DNA of 64,000 bases from Cheilinus undulatus (Eukaryota > Chordata > Actinopteri > Labriformes > Labridae), in assembly GCF_018320785.1 (NCBI RefSeq), contig NC_054884.1, positions 19,841,667 to 19,905,666 of the forward strand, in the 5' to 3' direction. The stretch's first letter is position 1, and each line of letters opens with the position of its first letter. Below are positions 1 to 13,300 of the stretch, piece by piece. The position numbers and the translations under genes were made by a program. The notes under the pieces were generated by a model, which saw only the letters and a list, made by a program, of their open reading frames with translations, ran no database searches and had not been told where the DNA came from.

Positions 1-179
1 GGTTTCAAGCTCATGTTTACAAAAAAATTATAGGTCGTTAGTTTGACCGACTCGTTAATCTTGCGCTAGCTAATTTGATAAACGAATTTAACCATGAATC
101 ACACGCATCCCTATTCTAATTATTTAGTTATAGATTTGCACATCTCATTTTGACAAGTTTAGAGCAGACAGGACTTTAC

Positions 180-241
180 GCCCTCCCTGAAATCTTTGGC
201 ACCACACCTTTGGGTGCCCGATCCCAATTTGGGAACCACTG
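180..241. repeat. End of a hAT-like interspersed repeat
   Basis: The stretch ends in TTTGGGAACCACTG, the reverse complement of CAGTGGTTCCCAAA, a terminus typical of non-autonomous hAT elements in vertebrates. The other end is not identifiable and may lie outside the window. Confidence 0.4.
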
Positions 242-2721
242 CTTTAAAAAGGAAATACTGACCTTAAATGGTCTCTGATGTGTTTTGACAGATTAAAAAA
301 TCACATATTTTGAATGTTCAACAGTCCAGCCCTTACATTTTAGTCTCATTTTAGTCTGCTTAACAAAAACTAAACTTACTTTTTGTCAGAGATTTTATTA
401 TCAAAGATATTTTTCTAGCTTGTCTTGGTCTCGTCTTCCTCATGGGAATAAAAGGCAGTTGACAAACAAATTCAGTTAACATTGGTTCTAAGCAGTAATG
501 ATCGTTAATTTGGCCTTATCTTGTCTATTACTGTGAAAAATAAGTAAAACACGCTTAAAATGTAAACTTTCCTGCATTTTTTCTGTATGAAGGTATGATG
601 TCTGCAGAAATCGCATCTATGCTACAAGACCAGTGTGCATGATAAGAAAAGACTTGAAAATATATATTCCTTTAAGGCTGCTCTCACTGAAACAGCATGA
701 GAGATTCAGGCCTGAGGGATGATATTCTAATGTTGCTGCCCTTTGATGGAGGATGGACGTTGCTCTGTGTGTTTATAACTGTTTGACATCAGTGCTGAGA
801 CGATGCATAAAGGTGTCAGTCCTGACAGACTCCTTCAGATGTCTTTAACAGGGTTGTTGTTCTGTTTCCCTCAGACGCCTTTTCTGTGTTATTCTCTCTT
901 GAAGTCACTATGGTGGAGCATAGTGATCTCATACTACACTGGTAGTATGCAGACGAGAGCAGATTCATCCCTCTGACTCAGTTGAAAGTCACGCTGAATG
1001 GTTTGTGTGCGCTGACATTCAACGCAGCCAAAGGGCACGGTCACCCTTTGCTTAGCCCCAGATTTCCCCACACACACTTTGACCCACATTGGTACCCTTT
1101 CTGTTTGTGTAGAAGCCTTAGCTTCATGCACAGTATTGAGGCAGGACTTGTAGACCTCCTCCTAATGCACTGAGTGTGAAAAGATCATCAGTGCAGACTG
1201 AGCTCAGAGGCTGTGCGGTGGAATAGTGTGTGCCTGGAAAATTGTATGGATAATTTGAGCATTGACAAATTATCACAAGGAGTCATTGATGACTTTATCA
1301 CTGTTGGTTTTTAAACAGGACCGTCTTTCTAGACTCTAGCATTGCAAAAAGTGTGTTTAAAAGGATGAGGCTGGCATTTTTCATATTTTTCAAACTGCAA
1401 AAATTCAGGACAGAAAAACCAAACAAATACTACATTTGTTCAACTTCAGGTTTACCTCTTTAAATATGTCTCAGATACCCTTTTTGAATTTAGTTTTCAC
1501 AGAGCCTGGTAAGTTTGATGAATTGTCTGGCCTATTTTTAAGCATATCCACTAAAATAAGATGAAATGTTTGAAGAGACTGTTTTAGTGGTGGATTAAAA
1601 CATGTTTGGAGCCAGCAGGTATTTACAGCTCAGGGCTGTATTTATGAGATTAAGTAAAAGTGAAAAGTGTCTGTTGACATTGTGAAGAAGGAGCAAACCA
1701 CAAAAGAAGAAGGCTCATTGAAGTGTATTATCAGTAGTTTATCTATGAATAATTTGATTTAATTGTATTCTTTTCATTTATTTTTGTTTGTTTGTATTTC
1801 TCTTTATTTAGACACCAAATTCTGACTGAAGTCCACAACAAATACATGTTAGTGATTGATGAGCTATGGATTTAGTCCACAAAAACTGCATTTATTTGTT
1901 GAAAAAGAGAAAATATTGCCAGATGTATCTTTTTCCACCTCTATTGTTTGGTCATTTAGTACCTCAGATACTTTCTCCAAACTGTTTTATCTTTTGAAAG
2001 AAAGCTACAGTGTCAGCCGATTTCATGAAAGATGCTCTGACATGTCAGTAACTATTGAAAGAAATGATGGCTGAATTCCAATGAGCTGCTTCAGTTCTAA
2101 CTTCCTGATTTATATTTTTCATCTCTGCCCCACTATCATGCAAATGGAGATAAGCCATTGTCAGTCTTGGCGTCTCCCTACACTGGTGTCGGCTCAACAT
2201 GGCCTGACTGTGCCTGGCTTTGATACTAGGCAATGCCATCACTGCGTGGCCCTTCAAAACTTCTGTGATATTGAACACAACAGTGGGGGGCATCGATTCC
2301 TGGCTCTTGGCCTGTGGTTTTTGTCGCAACTATGAGACAAATTTTGTTCCAGACATAGTTGAAAGCAGCGAAACAAAATACAGGAGAGATTTAAAATTAT
2401 TACAGCAATAACAATGAGAGAGATTTGATTTCTGTGATGTACATCCCTCTTGCGGAGACGATACTCTCAAACCAGTCCGTGGTCAACTGTGTCTTAACTT
2501 CACATTTTAGTATTGGCATAACGCAATCAAAATCTCGCCAGAGGGATACAAAATGAAGTATAGGGCACAATCCTTATTGTAAAATACATTTAAAAAACAA
2601 GTATTAATATTAGTTTTTTATTTAATCATTGCGCAAAATACAAAGATATACACATGGTTTAAACACAGTCAGCAGTCATGTTTTAGTAGTGTCTGAACAG
2701 GCAGACAGCAGTAAACTGTTT

Positions 2722-3190
2722 GCATAGATAGATAGTCATTTATTGTCATTGTATTGTAAAAACACAATGAAATTATGTTTGGCAGTCTCCTCTGTAGCAG
2801 CAAACACAGTTGTCCAAGCGGTGGTTAGAAATCCGCAGGCTTCCATCCTGCTGGTGAGGGAGTGGGCACCCAGGAGAAAAAAGCTTGGTACGACAGGTTT
2901 GTGTGGGGCTGCTCTTAGCCCAGCCTGCAGCCCAGCTTGTTTGCCCTGTTTCCACCTTCTCCCACAATGCCGTCTCTGTCTCCTCCCCACCGGCTGTAGG
3001 TGTCGTGCTGCTCTGCGTCCTCCTGCTTTTGGTCTCAGAGCACCCTGTTCTCCAGATAATCTCCGTCGGGAAAAATGTAAACTCTGTGGGCATGCTGTCA
3101 GTTCTGGTGTAAGTGTAGGGCTTTGTTTTGCTGCTAGTGATGGAGTGTCGGGCTGCTGCGTTCATACATGCCACCCCATCCTATCTCAGT
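2722..3190. repeat. Unclassified interspersed repeat with short ATAG run at its edge
   Basis: It begins with a short (ATAG)n run, followed by TCATTTATTGTCATTGTA and an AATGAAATTATGTTTGGCAG stretch that resembles a tail seen in many fish repeats. The GC-richer part behind it carries overlapping open frames on both strands (up to 149 codons) with no recognisable domain. I read these as chance frames inside a repeat. Confidence 0.35.
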
Positions 3191-3975
3191 AGGTAGTATT
3201 CAGTAGTCTCCTGTTGATCAGGCAGTGTTCCATGGCAGTTACTGGCAGTTGTTGTTAGCTTTTAAGCTAGCCAGGAGTTGTCGTTGAGACTGAGGTCTTC
3301 TTTTTCACCTTTTTTGGGTTTTTCTTGATGGAAATTTCACATACTTTCTCTCAAAGGTGTCCTGGACCGTCCATCTTCATTTTTTCATAGGTTTCAACAT
3401 ATGATTATAAACTTAATTGTGAAAAAAACACTACAATTCCAAGATATAACTCAAGAGTGCATCTTTCTCATTGCCAGCTGCTCTGGTCACCTATCCTACA
3501 GTCTTATCGAATTACACTACCCACTTCCAGAAGTGCAAAGAGAGTAAACAAAAGATAAAACAACTGCACTGATAAGGAAAGCATTACATAGCATTACAAA
3601 CTTATTTTGAAAACCAAAAGGGAATTAAGTATTATATTTATCTTTCTATTGTATTGGTTTTACACCAGTTTTAAACCCCAACAATAAAAACACCTTTTAA
3701 TACCTCTTGTAGCTTTTTGTACGGTAAACTTACAAACAGGTTTTGCTCTGAACATAATGCAAATTATTTTGAAATAAAAGAAATCAATTTGATGATATGT
3801 GAAGTTAGAGAAAGACGACTTGTGTGAGCAAATTTATCTGCCTACATATGGATTATATTGGCAGTGCAATTATTGACTTTTTTTTTTAAGATGTAAGGAG
3901 TAGTAAGTGAGCAATAAATTACATATCAAGTGTCATGATTGAATATAACTGCAGAATTTGACATTTTTCTTAACT

Positions 3976-4444
3976 TTTCTGGCCTCGGGACCCACCAGTC
4001 TGTCTTACGACAGATTGCGACCCAAGTTTCCAAAAAAATTTCAACAACGCATGTTTAGTTAATTGAATATGTTACAGTTTGGACCATGATTGGACCAAAA
4101 CACCTGATATAAAAAGAAAAGGGACAAAACTGACAAATTTTATACCCTCTTTCCCCATCATTATGTGTCCATTTTTACCAGTTTTCCAGAGAACTTGTGA
4201 AACTACTCCATTATTATGGGAAAAGTAGCCATTTATTGCAAGAAGAAGAGATGAATTAGTTGAAATATTGGTCAAACATTTAAATTTACCCAATTTTACA
4301 GTGAAACAGGAAAAAATAAAAGGTTTCGATGCATGTCCAATAAGGACTTCAGGACTTTTTTTCCCAGACACCTAGTCGCAACCCACTGAAAACTGCTCCG
4401 CAACCCACTTTTGGGTTTTGACCCACCAGTTGAGAACCACCGGT
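3976..4444. mobile_element. Non-autonomous, probably hAT-like, element
   Basis: One edge carries GGGACCCACCAGTCTG. The other carries AACCCACTTTTGGGTTTTGA followed by ACCCACCAGTTGAGAACCACC. Read in reverse, the second edge starts GGTGGTTCTCAACTGGTGGG, a terminus typical of short vertebrate hAT-like elements. It has no coding capacity. The class is inferred from the terminus only. Confidence 0.45.
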
Positions 4445-4489
4445 ATAGTCAATATGTTGTTTGTACATCAATCTATGGTCAATCACAGT

Positions 4490-5961
4490 TAGGGGTGACC
4501 CAGAATAGTTGGTGATTTGACGATTCGATTTGGAGTCTGATTCAACTATGAACCTCATAGTCGAATGTTGTTATGTAACCAAGATCGTACCATTCTGACT
4601 ACATGAGGCTGCTAGTTTCTGTTAGCCGGCATTTGCTGGTCATTGGCCCGAAAAAGGGCGGAAGTCCGGCAGATAAACATGCAAATGACCAGATAAGTAA
4701 ATACTGAATACTTACATATTATATTTTGTGTAACGTAGAAGATATGTTGCAGGAATGCGTTAATATAAACTAAAAGTTGCCTAATCTTACTACATCTACT
4801 GTCCTGCAGTGCTGGGGTTATCTCCTCGGACAGGAAGCACATGGCTAATTATGTATGCACAAAAACATCAAAGCAAATCTATCTCTCTGCACGTGCTCAG
4901 TATTGCTGGGGACTATGCAGGGAAAGTGGGAAAGTTTGACCAGAACTTTCTCGTAATGCAGAATTTTAATCAAAGTGAGGTTTTCCTGGTTAACCAAAGA
5001 CTTAATATCATCACCGGTATGGAGGGATTTTGTGTCATTGCTGCAAGTAATGAAGAGGCTGAAACAAAGGGAACTGTATAGCTGAGTGTCATAAACTCTG
5101 TTGCAGCAGCAGAGAGAGAGAGGCCTACACCGAGCAGAGTTGTAGTGGACTTCGATAAATTACCTATGACCAATCCTCAGATAAAGTTGGATTGTAGTCA
5201 ACACAGAATCACGTCGTGTAGAAGGGCATGGAACACTTGGAGCTTATAACGAAGGCTCTGTCTCTCTTCCTGGCTAATTAGAAGAAGTAGTCTTGGATAA
5301 GACGTTAATGAGAGGAGGACTGGACCGGACCGTCTGCTGTGGAGCTTTTGTCTTTTCGGGACCAGTAAAGATAAACCAGGATGGTTGTATTTCCAGCTTT
5401 AGCAGAGGTTACAGTTATATCATCATGAGGACTGATATTAGCAACTGACGGTAAGACTCATTTTTCATTTGAAATGTAGAGTTCTAACGCAGTGTTCAGT
5501 TAAGAGAGCACTTCTGTTATGTGTTCCGATGCTTTGTTGTTGTCGGTGGAGGATGGTATTTGGCTGTTGTAAGCTGCAAAGTTATGATAGCGGCCAAAGT
5601 GCTAACAGGCTGTCAGTGCTAATGTGAAGCTAACTGTTGTTTTTGAGTTTAACGTAGGCGTATATTGTGTAACTGACTGTGTGTGTAAGGAAAAGTGCAC
5701 AGCTTTCATTTTGATACTTTAAACCACTTACACAAAAAATAAGAGACAGATAATGCATTTTGCTGCTGTTAATTCAGCAAAATAATATTAAAGCAAATGT
5801 CCGGTAGTTGTTCTAAATGGCCAGAATTCTTGAGGACTGCCTGTCATTTTGATCGGGGACAAAAAAGTCTAGCGGAAATGCTGTTCGACTATTAGTCGAC
5901 TAAAAGCAAAATCTGATGAATCAAATTCGACTATGAAAATCCTTCGTCAAAGACACCTCTA
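4490..5961. mobile_element. hAT-like non-autonomous element (about 1.47 kb)
   Basis: The left end starts TAGGGGTG and the right end, read in reverse, starts TAGAGGTG. Both ends then carry CATAGTCGAA slightly further in, giving imperfect terminal inverted repeats. The flanking octamers ATCACAGT and ATCATAAC differ by three transitions, as expected for an old 8-bp target duplication. The largest internal frame (90 codons at 4809–5081) shows no transposase signature, so the element is non-autonomous. Confidence 0.5.
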
Positions 5962-6274
5962 ATCATAACCCCAATCTTAAACCTTTTTTAAATAAATATT
6001 ACAGTTTTTATGTTGCCATCAATTTCCTTTTGATTTAAAAACATGAATTTAGTTTTCTCATTATTGAGATACAGCTTATTGACGGCAAACCAAGTTTTGA
6101 GACGTTCAAGCTTCCTTTCAACACAACAGTAATTACAGTACTTAATTACAGTAAATTACACAGTAATTCTCTTAAATTCTTAGCAGAACTAAATTATTTT
6201 TTATCATCTGCAAGTAATACATTTTGAATAAAATTGTCAATGCCAGTTTAACTCAGTTTCTAGAGGCAGTCATA

Positions 6275-6400
6275 TACTGGGGCTTTAATCCTCAGCCCAC
6301 TGGTGGCAGAATCGATTCTTGCGAGGCATGTTTGGCACATGTCTTCCCCTACTCTCTCTCCCCATATTTTTCTCCCGATAAAGGCAAAAGCCCCAAAAGA
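6275..6400 (+). mobile_element. Decayed SINE fragment
   Basis: The string GGCACATGTCTTCCCCTACT, then a CT-rich stretch and GATAAAGGCAAAAGCCCC, corresponds to the body and tail of the tRNA-derived SINE seen in the opposite orientation at 13188 and 56062. The tRNA-like head is too decayed to read. Confidence 0.45.
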
Positions 6401-7356
6401 TAACCTTTAAATATGAGATTGCAAATATTAACTGACATGAAGAATAAACTGTCTTGGACCAATCACTGCTCCACAGCTTGCCTTCCTTAATTCTGACACC
6501 ATATCATGAATTTGAATAGGAATGAAGCTTTTCAGCTGATAGAGTCAAGATGAGTTGAGCTGGAGCCACACAGTGGTAGAGCACCATTATAAGTAACTTT
6601 ACTGATGGTGTTTCAAAATATCAACCATAAATATGCCATTTCTCTTCAAATGTAAGAGACTGATAGCTCAGATATCAAATAACTAATATTACACTGTATA
6701 TAATAGCATACTTAACTGTTTCAGTGTTTGTTTTTGCATGTCAAATATTTAGATTTGATATGCTGTTTTGAAATTTAGGTGCGTTTGATATAATATAAAT
6801 TCATGTTGCCTCAGTTGTTCCTTTGGTGATGGTATTCTCCTTCTTGCTGTCAGCTGATCTTCTGTTCAGCATTTCCTGCTTTATCTACAGCCACCAGAAT
6901 CACTTTGGGATCTGCATGAATCTATTGCCACAAGTGTGTTCCCTCTCAAAGTGGAAGGCAGAAAGTTTTTTATTTTTTATTTTTTATTTTTCCCCCTGCT
7001 GTGGAAAAACGTACATGGGCTATTTAGTGTCAGATTAAATCAGTGCACAGATGAGCCAGTGTGCTCAGAGGATGGTCATGCACTGCCATGAGTCCTTCTG
7101 ATGCTCATTTGTGCACAACCATGACAAAGATGATAATCAAAACGGAGATGTGACTCTTCCTCCGAGTCAAATGTTCAACAGCATGATAACTCCATGGAAG
7201 CATGTGAAACAGATGGAAAGATTACAGTTTAGTGGTTTATGCTGCTAATTTAATCATGCCTGTGATTCCATACCGTACACTGACTTTCTCCTCTGTTTGT
7301 TCTGCTCATTGGTGCATATTTCTGTCTGTGTTTGTTTGTGTGCGTGTCATGGTCAG

Positions 7357-10300
7357 ACCCAGGCGGAGGCTCACTACAAAGGTCACAAACACGCTCGCAA
7401 GCTGAAGGCCCTGGAGATGCAAAGGAACAGACAGAAGAACGGATACAGTCCATCTGCAACAGGAAGAGACAGAGAGAAGGGGGCGATGCAAGTAGACTCA
7501 CATTTTAAAGACAAGACAGGTACAAATATTTATTTTTTGAGGCAACCATCCCTCTCCATTCTCCAAGTAATTTGTCTTAATTACAGTGACGTAGGCATTA
7601 AGGTCTGCTAGCTGCCACTCAGCTGGTTAATTATGTGTTATTACCTGTCTTGCTATCACTGGCTCCAGCAGATAGATAATTACACCAATCAAGCCAAGAC
7701 ATTCTGAGGCACTTAAAGAAGATCTGACGATGCATGAAGTGGTTTTTAGTTTCTCTGATTTGCATGTAAATCTACAAGAGCACAACACAGCTCCTACTCA
7801 CAGTTTCTTGATCAAATTATGAAATGCATTGCTACTTTGCTGAAGGAATTTCAAAAAGTTAAGCCGATTATTTAAAGATAGATCGAGGTATGTCGTATGA
7901 GTCTGTAAATGCTTTTATATAAGAATCAACAAGAGTATAGTTTTATTATAAACAGTTTGAGGCAGGGAACACTGGCTCTTAATGGTGATTACAGTGACAG
8001 AAGAACAGTTTACATGCAATACAATTGGTCCTATTTGTTTAGATGTGGAGTGTTTAACGGCCCTGTAAGCACAGAAAAAAACCCCAAAATAACAGTAGTG
8101 GCCTTTTATGGCAAATGAGGCTGTAATTTTTCTGTATTTTTATGGTACATGACTGAAACTGCAGTCAGGGGTAGGTGTCAGATAAGACAGTTCACAGCAT
8201 AAGAGACAGTCTTTCAGCTCTTAAACTGCCCTTCATATGATATTCTTTTGGCTTTTTACAACCCCAATTCTGAAAAAAGTATGTATTTCGTGTAAAATGG
8301 AAATAAAACAAAAAGGCAAATTTCATAAACCAATAATTTACTCACAATAGAACATAAACAAGGCATCAGATACTGAAACTTAGACATTTTACTATTTCAT
8401 AATAAATAATATAAGCTCATTTTGAATTTGATAGTGAAATGCAAGTGGTTCTAATGAAAAATATCCGGAGGAGCATTTTGGAACTAATTCGTTTAATTGG
8501 AAACAGGTAAGTAAAATAATTGCGTGTAAAAGGAACATTGTTGAAAGTCTCAGAAGTAAGGATGGGCAGAGGTTCAACAATCTGTGAAAAAGCTGCGTCT
8601 AAAAATAATGGAACAATTTCAGAAAAATTTTACTCAGCATAAAATTGCAAAGATTTTGAATATCCCACCATATACAGTACATAATGTCACCCTAAAGATT
8701 CAGAGAATCTGGAGAATCTGCACAAGAGACAAGGTCTACTCTCAGGCGGCACTTTATTAAAAACAGACATGATTCTGAACTGGAAATCACTGCATGTGCT
8801 CAGGAACACTTCCTGAAATCATTGTCAACACAGTTCACAGTGCCATCCATAGACGCATGATAAAGCTGTATCATGCAAACAAGAAGCAATGTGTGAACAC
8901 GACACAGACACGATGATGTCTTCTCTGGGCAACACCTCATTTAAAATGGACTGAGGCACTATGGAAAACTGTTCTGTGGTCAGATGAATAAAGTTTGAAT
9001 TTCTTTTTGGAAATGTTTTTAAATGATTTTTTTAAATTATTATTTTAGAGGCATGTTTATGACAGGGTAAGGGAGAAAAGCTGTTCAGCTTAGCGGAAAA
9101 CATGGCGTGTTGTCTAGCTCCACTCTGTAGAGTTAAATAGGTACACTTGGTACCCCAACAAATGATGATGGTATGGATCAGTTATTTTGGTTCTTTCCCA
9201 ACTTTTCACGATGGAAACACAAATAGTTGTGCACTGTATCGAACCAAACTGAGTGCAGTGTACAAATTAGAAACTGCAACAAAATGGTAGCTTGCAGTTG
9301 CAGTTCCTTTTTTAATATGTCTTTGATGTAGCATCCAGCCTTCTTACAGCAACAATAAGCATGTCATATCTGTCATAGCAGTTACTGTGACAAAACACAG
9401 CCTGTTTCAGTGCTAAAACAAATTATTAAAACTGTTGGAAATACTTTAGATAATTTAAACACTCAACTAAAAATTCATTGAAGAAAAGGATTAGTAATTT
9501 TACAAATAATGTAGTTTCAGAAAACTTATAGATATAGTACCATTAAACATCCCCTGATCTTTAATACTTGAGAGTGTGAAGGTAAGAGTTTAGTTATAGC
9601 CCTGGATCTCTGCAAATTTTTTAAATTTTCAGTTCAACTTTATTTATAAAGCGCTCAAACATTAAAGCACAACAACAAAAGATAGATCATAAAAGTCAAA
9701 AAAGGAAGAAAATAAATGGTGTAAAAAGAAAATAAATATAAAATGATAAAAATGTATTTATAATAATTTTGATAATAGTACAATAATAAGAATGTGAAAA
9801 AAGTAAGGATTAAAAATATAAAAATAAAACCATTTAGGAACATATGAATTACAATCTGAGAGTGGATGACCTAACATAAAACCAACTTAAAAAATCTGAC
9901 AAAGGTTGCAAACAATATAGAAAATGTCATTGTCTACAGAGGAACAATGTCTCCTTCCCTTCTTCACTGTTTCTAGTTTTCCCTCTTTATTTATCCTCTT
10001 CTTCCTATTTTCTTCCATCACCTATCATTTTCCCTCTAACCACACGATAATAAGCCTGTTTTATTCAGCGGTTACCATGGTTATTGATTGACGGTGACAG
10101 AGGGAGCTTCAACATAAAAGGCTTTGTAATGATGTAGACCGGGGACGGAGGATTGGAACGGTGGGAAGACAAAGAAAAGATGCTAGAATTAAACATAGAT
10201 GCTAAAAAAGAAAAGAAAAACAGAGTGGATAGGGATAAGAGTATAATTACAGGGTAAGATGGACTAAATTTAAGAAAGTAGGCCCGAAGAATGAGGAAAA

Positions 10301-13300
10301 CAGCATTTGAAACATTTGTTTGTAGTACTTATGTTGTGTTGTGGTGTAATTTAACTTTCTCTGGTCTTGCATTTACATTGTCTAACAGTATTTAGCACTG
10401 TCTGCCACCCAGGTCATAAACACACAACCGGCAACAAGAGAAAAATAAAAATGATCACAAGGCTAAAATCATAATAGCCATGAAACATATATTTCAACAA
10501 ATTTGAACAATAAAACGGCTTCACATATGGGAAAATGTAGCTCTGAAGCTCTTTTAGTGACTTTTAGCTGATGTCTCAATTGTAAAGGTTTAGAAAAGGT
10601 CATGGACACTTCATGCCACAAATCTTCATCTTCATCGATTAAAGTTTGATTGAACTGTAGTTTATTAAAACTTTCATGGCATGGGGTAGGTGTGCAGTTT
10701 TTTTTTCTTCTTCTTCTTTTAAGCTTTTTTGGTAGCCTTGCACCTGAGTGATGTGTATAATTCTCCTCTATCTAACCTTTAGTTTTTAATCTTTAAGATG
10801 TTTTTTGGGGGCTTTTTATTCCTTTATTTACAACAGGGACAGGGATGAGGGAGTAGGGGAGAGGCATGCTGGAAAGGAGCCGCAGGCCAGACTTGAACCA
10901 GGGCCAGCAGCGTACATGGGATGTGATCTAACTTCTGCACCCCAGATTCTTGCAACTTTTACCATTTTTTAAGAATAGCATTGATAGAGCACGATTCGAC
11001 CTGATAATTTATTAAACATGCAACGAATTCAGAAGCCAAGGAGAGATATTTTTCTCAGGGGTTGGTTAAGACCAAATCGCAGCTACAATAGATTATTAAT
11101 GTGCATAGTGGACTTACATTCATTTGCCAGCAAATTTGAAGAAAACATTTTCTTCAGTTTGGAAAGTCAGTTGGTTGGCACTGCTGTGCCAGCACTTTTT
11201 TATTACGCTCCAAGACAGAGTGCCCCATAGTGGACAGGGCTGTCTCTCCTTCCTCACCTGGTGACAAGGCTAACAGTTAGAGATGTACAGGTTCCTGTGG
11301 ATAAAAAGACATGTATGAAATGTGTAAGCCTCTGAATGAAACCTACCGGAGCTTTAGTCCTGCCAGTGTGAACACAGAGTTAAGAACAACAAACTAAGTG
11401 GGAGTCTGACTCCATTCTCCATTTAGAAAGTAATTACTTCACAATAAATAATGTAGGGTATATGTGATTTTTCAAAATATATCAAGCCTTTCAAAAGGAA
11501 CCATATGATTGGCGGATTATCTCAGTCACTGGTGCAGGAACCTCATTTTCAGGGGCTACAGTCTTTGCTGCACACTCAACCTTAGCCTTTGATGCCGGTC
11601 TACCCCACTCTCTTCTCACCTCTTTTGCTCCATCAGTATGTTTATGATTTGTTCACTTTTTATTTACTCATGGAACAACTGCCATGTTCAATCTGCCTCC
11701 ACAGGCCCAGTTCATCCCCAACCTGCACAGCAGCAACTAGAAAATGTCCTGGGGAGCTCAGCAGCATCCACTCCTTCCTCACAGCCGTCACCCACAGACG
11801 AATCCTTGCCTCACTCTCCCCCGCTGTCTCCACGGGTCTCGCCTGGTCCTCAGCCTCTTGATCCATCTTCAGACCCTGCGCCAATGGAAGGCTGCAGCCC
11901 AGCCACTAGTACAGCATCACCCTCAGACACTCAGCAGGGCTTCCCAGGGGGCGAGGAGGAGGAGGTGAAGGTGGAGGAAGTGAAGAGCAACAAGAGAAAA
12001 CATTTCCACTGTCCCACGTGCAAAGTGACAGTCAATTCCAGCTCCCAGTTGGAGGCTCACTGCAGTGGTAAATACTACAGTGCTACTGAAATTGCTTCAT
12101 ACTGATTAGTCAGTCAATATTTTAATTTTTGGAGGAAAATTGACAAGAATTTGAATGCTGACGTTTTTTTCCTCCTCTGAATCAGGCTCTAAACACAAAC
12201 AGATGCTGGATGGTCACAACAGCAGTCAATCACAACGCAGGGTTAAGATGATATCATCACCCAGGTCCAATGGACGAATTAAGCAGCGAATGGGCTCAAA
12301 GACCAGAGTGGTTCTGGGTGTATCCAGCCAGCCCTTTCACTGTGAAATGTGCCAGGTGTCTGTCAACTCAGAGACACAGCTGAAGCAGGTATGTGGATGT
12401 ATCTCAGTTTTATAAATGCAACTAATTTTAACCCCAGTAGTAAAAAAATTCAACACCTGAAATATCAAACCCTTTGTTTTCTGAAAGTAAAACTACCCAA
12501 GCTGACACTAGTTTTGTTTATAAGTCAGTCTTTGTCACAGCTCTGTCTATCTGTGTCCTTTTTTAGCACATGAACAGCAGGAGACACAAAGAGCGTTTGG
12601 CTGGGAAGCCTGTCAAGGTCAAGTTCACCCCCTATAATAAACTACAGCCCAGTGCTATTTTAGCGGTAAGACACAACACTTGCTTGATTGCTTGTGGTTC
12701 ATGCACTGTATTAACAATGCATTTATACACTCAGCAGATACCAGTAGTGTTCTGAAACTCCAGCCCCGTAATCTGACTCTGGGTCATGTGACTGCAAAAA
12801 AGCTATCGTAGCCTCTGCACTGCACCTGTAAGTTCTCAGGCATTCCCTCAGGAGCGGCAGACGGGAGTGGTGGTTCCCATTTTTAAAACAGGGACAGCCT
12901 CTTGTGAATAAGTTAACATGACCTGCCGTGTACAGAGCACACTGAGTAGTTAGATGAATGTAAACTAGCTATATAAGCTCAAATCCCTTTATCATTTGTT
13001 TCACACAGGCCAACATCATACTGTTAGTGGGAATGCAATGAGACCTGGAAAAACAAGTTAGAATTCACACATATTGCAATACTCTTTTGTTGACTAGCCG
13101 AGGAGATGATCTGCTTTTGACTTCTTTTGTTTGACTTAGTCACTGAGGAAGAGAGTTTATATAAAAGATATAAAAAAAATAGATTTTGCATTTTTTATGC
13201 CTTATTGATAGAGGAGGGCAGTGGATAGAATCGGAAACAGGGATAAGAGAGTGGGAAAGAGACGCGGAAAATGGTGCCACAGGCTGGACTTGAACTTGGA

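Larger units (their letters stand above)
1..7356. other. Non-coding lead-in, probably 5' intron of the znf385-like gene
   Basis: I see no exon here that I can support. The first recognisable exon downstream starts in mid-protein, half way through a zinc finger, so at least one upstream exon must lie here unseen or, more likely, left of the window. The stretch is AT-rich and carries the repeats listed separately. The remaining unlisted parts (about 242–2720, 3190–3975, 5962–6270 and 6400–7356) show only short random reading frames. Confidence 0.6.

Noticed and set aside
982-1173. A frame reading TLNGLCALTFNAAKGHGHP, faintly like the Cys half of a ZNF385 finger
   Set aside because: Only one Cys of the pair is present and no donor follows the finger-like part in the right place, so it does not supply the missing exon of the znf385-like gene.
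2743-3192. 149-codon open frame
   Set aside because: It lies in an interspersed repeat, overlaps other open frames on both strands, and has Cys/Leu-rich sequence with no domain.
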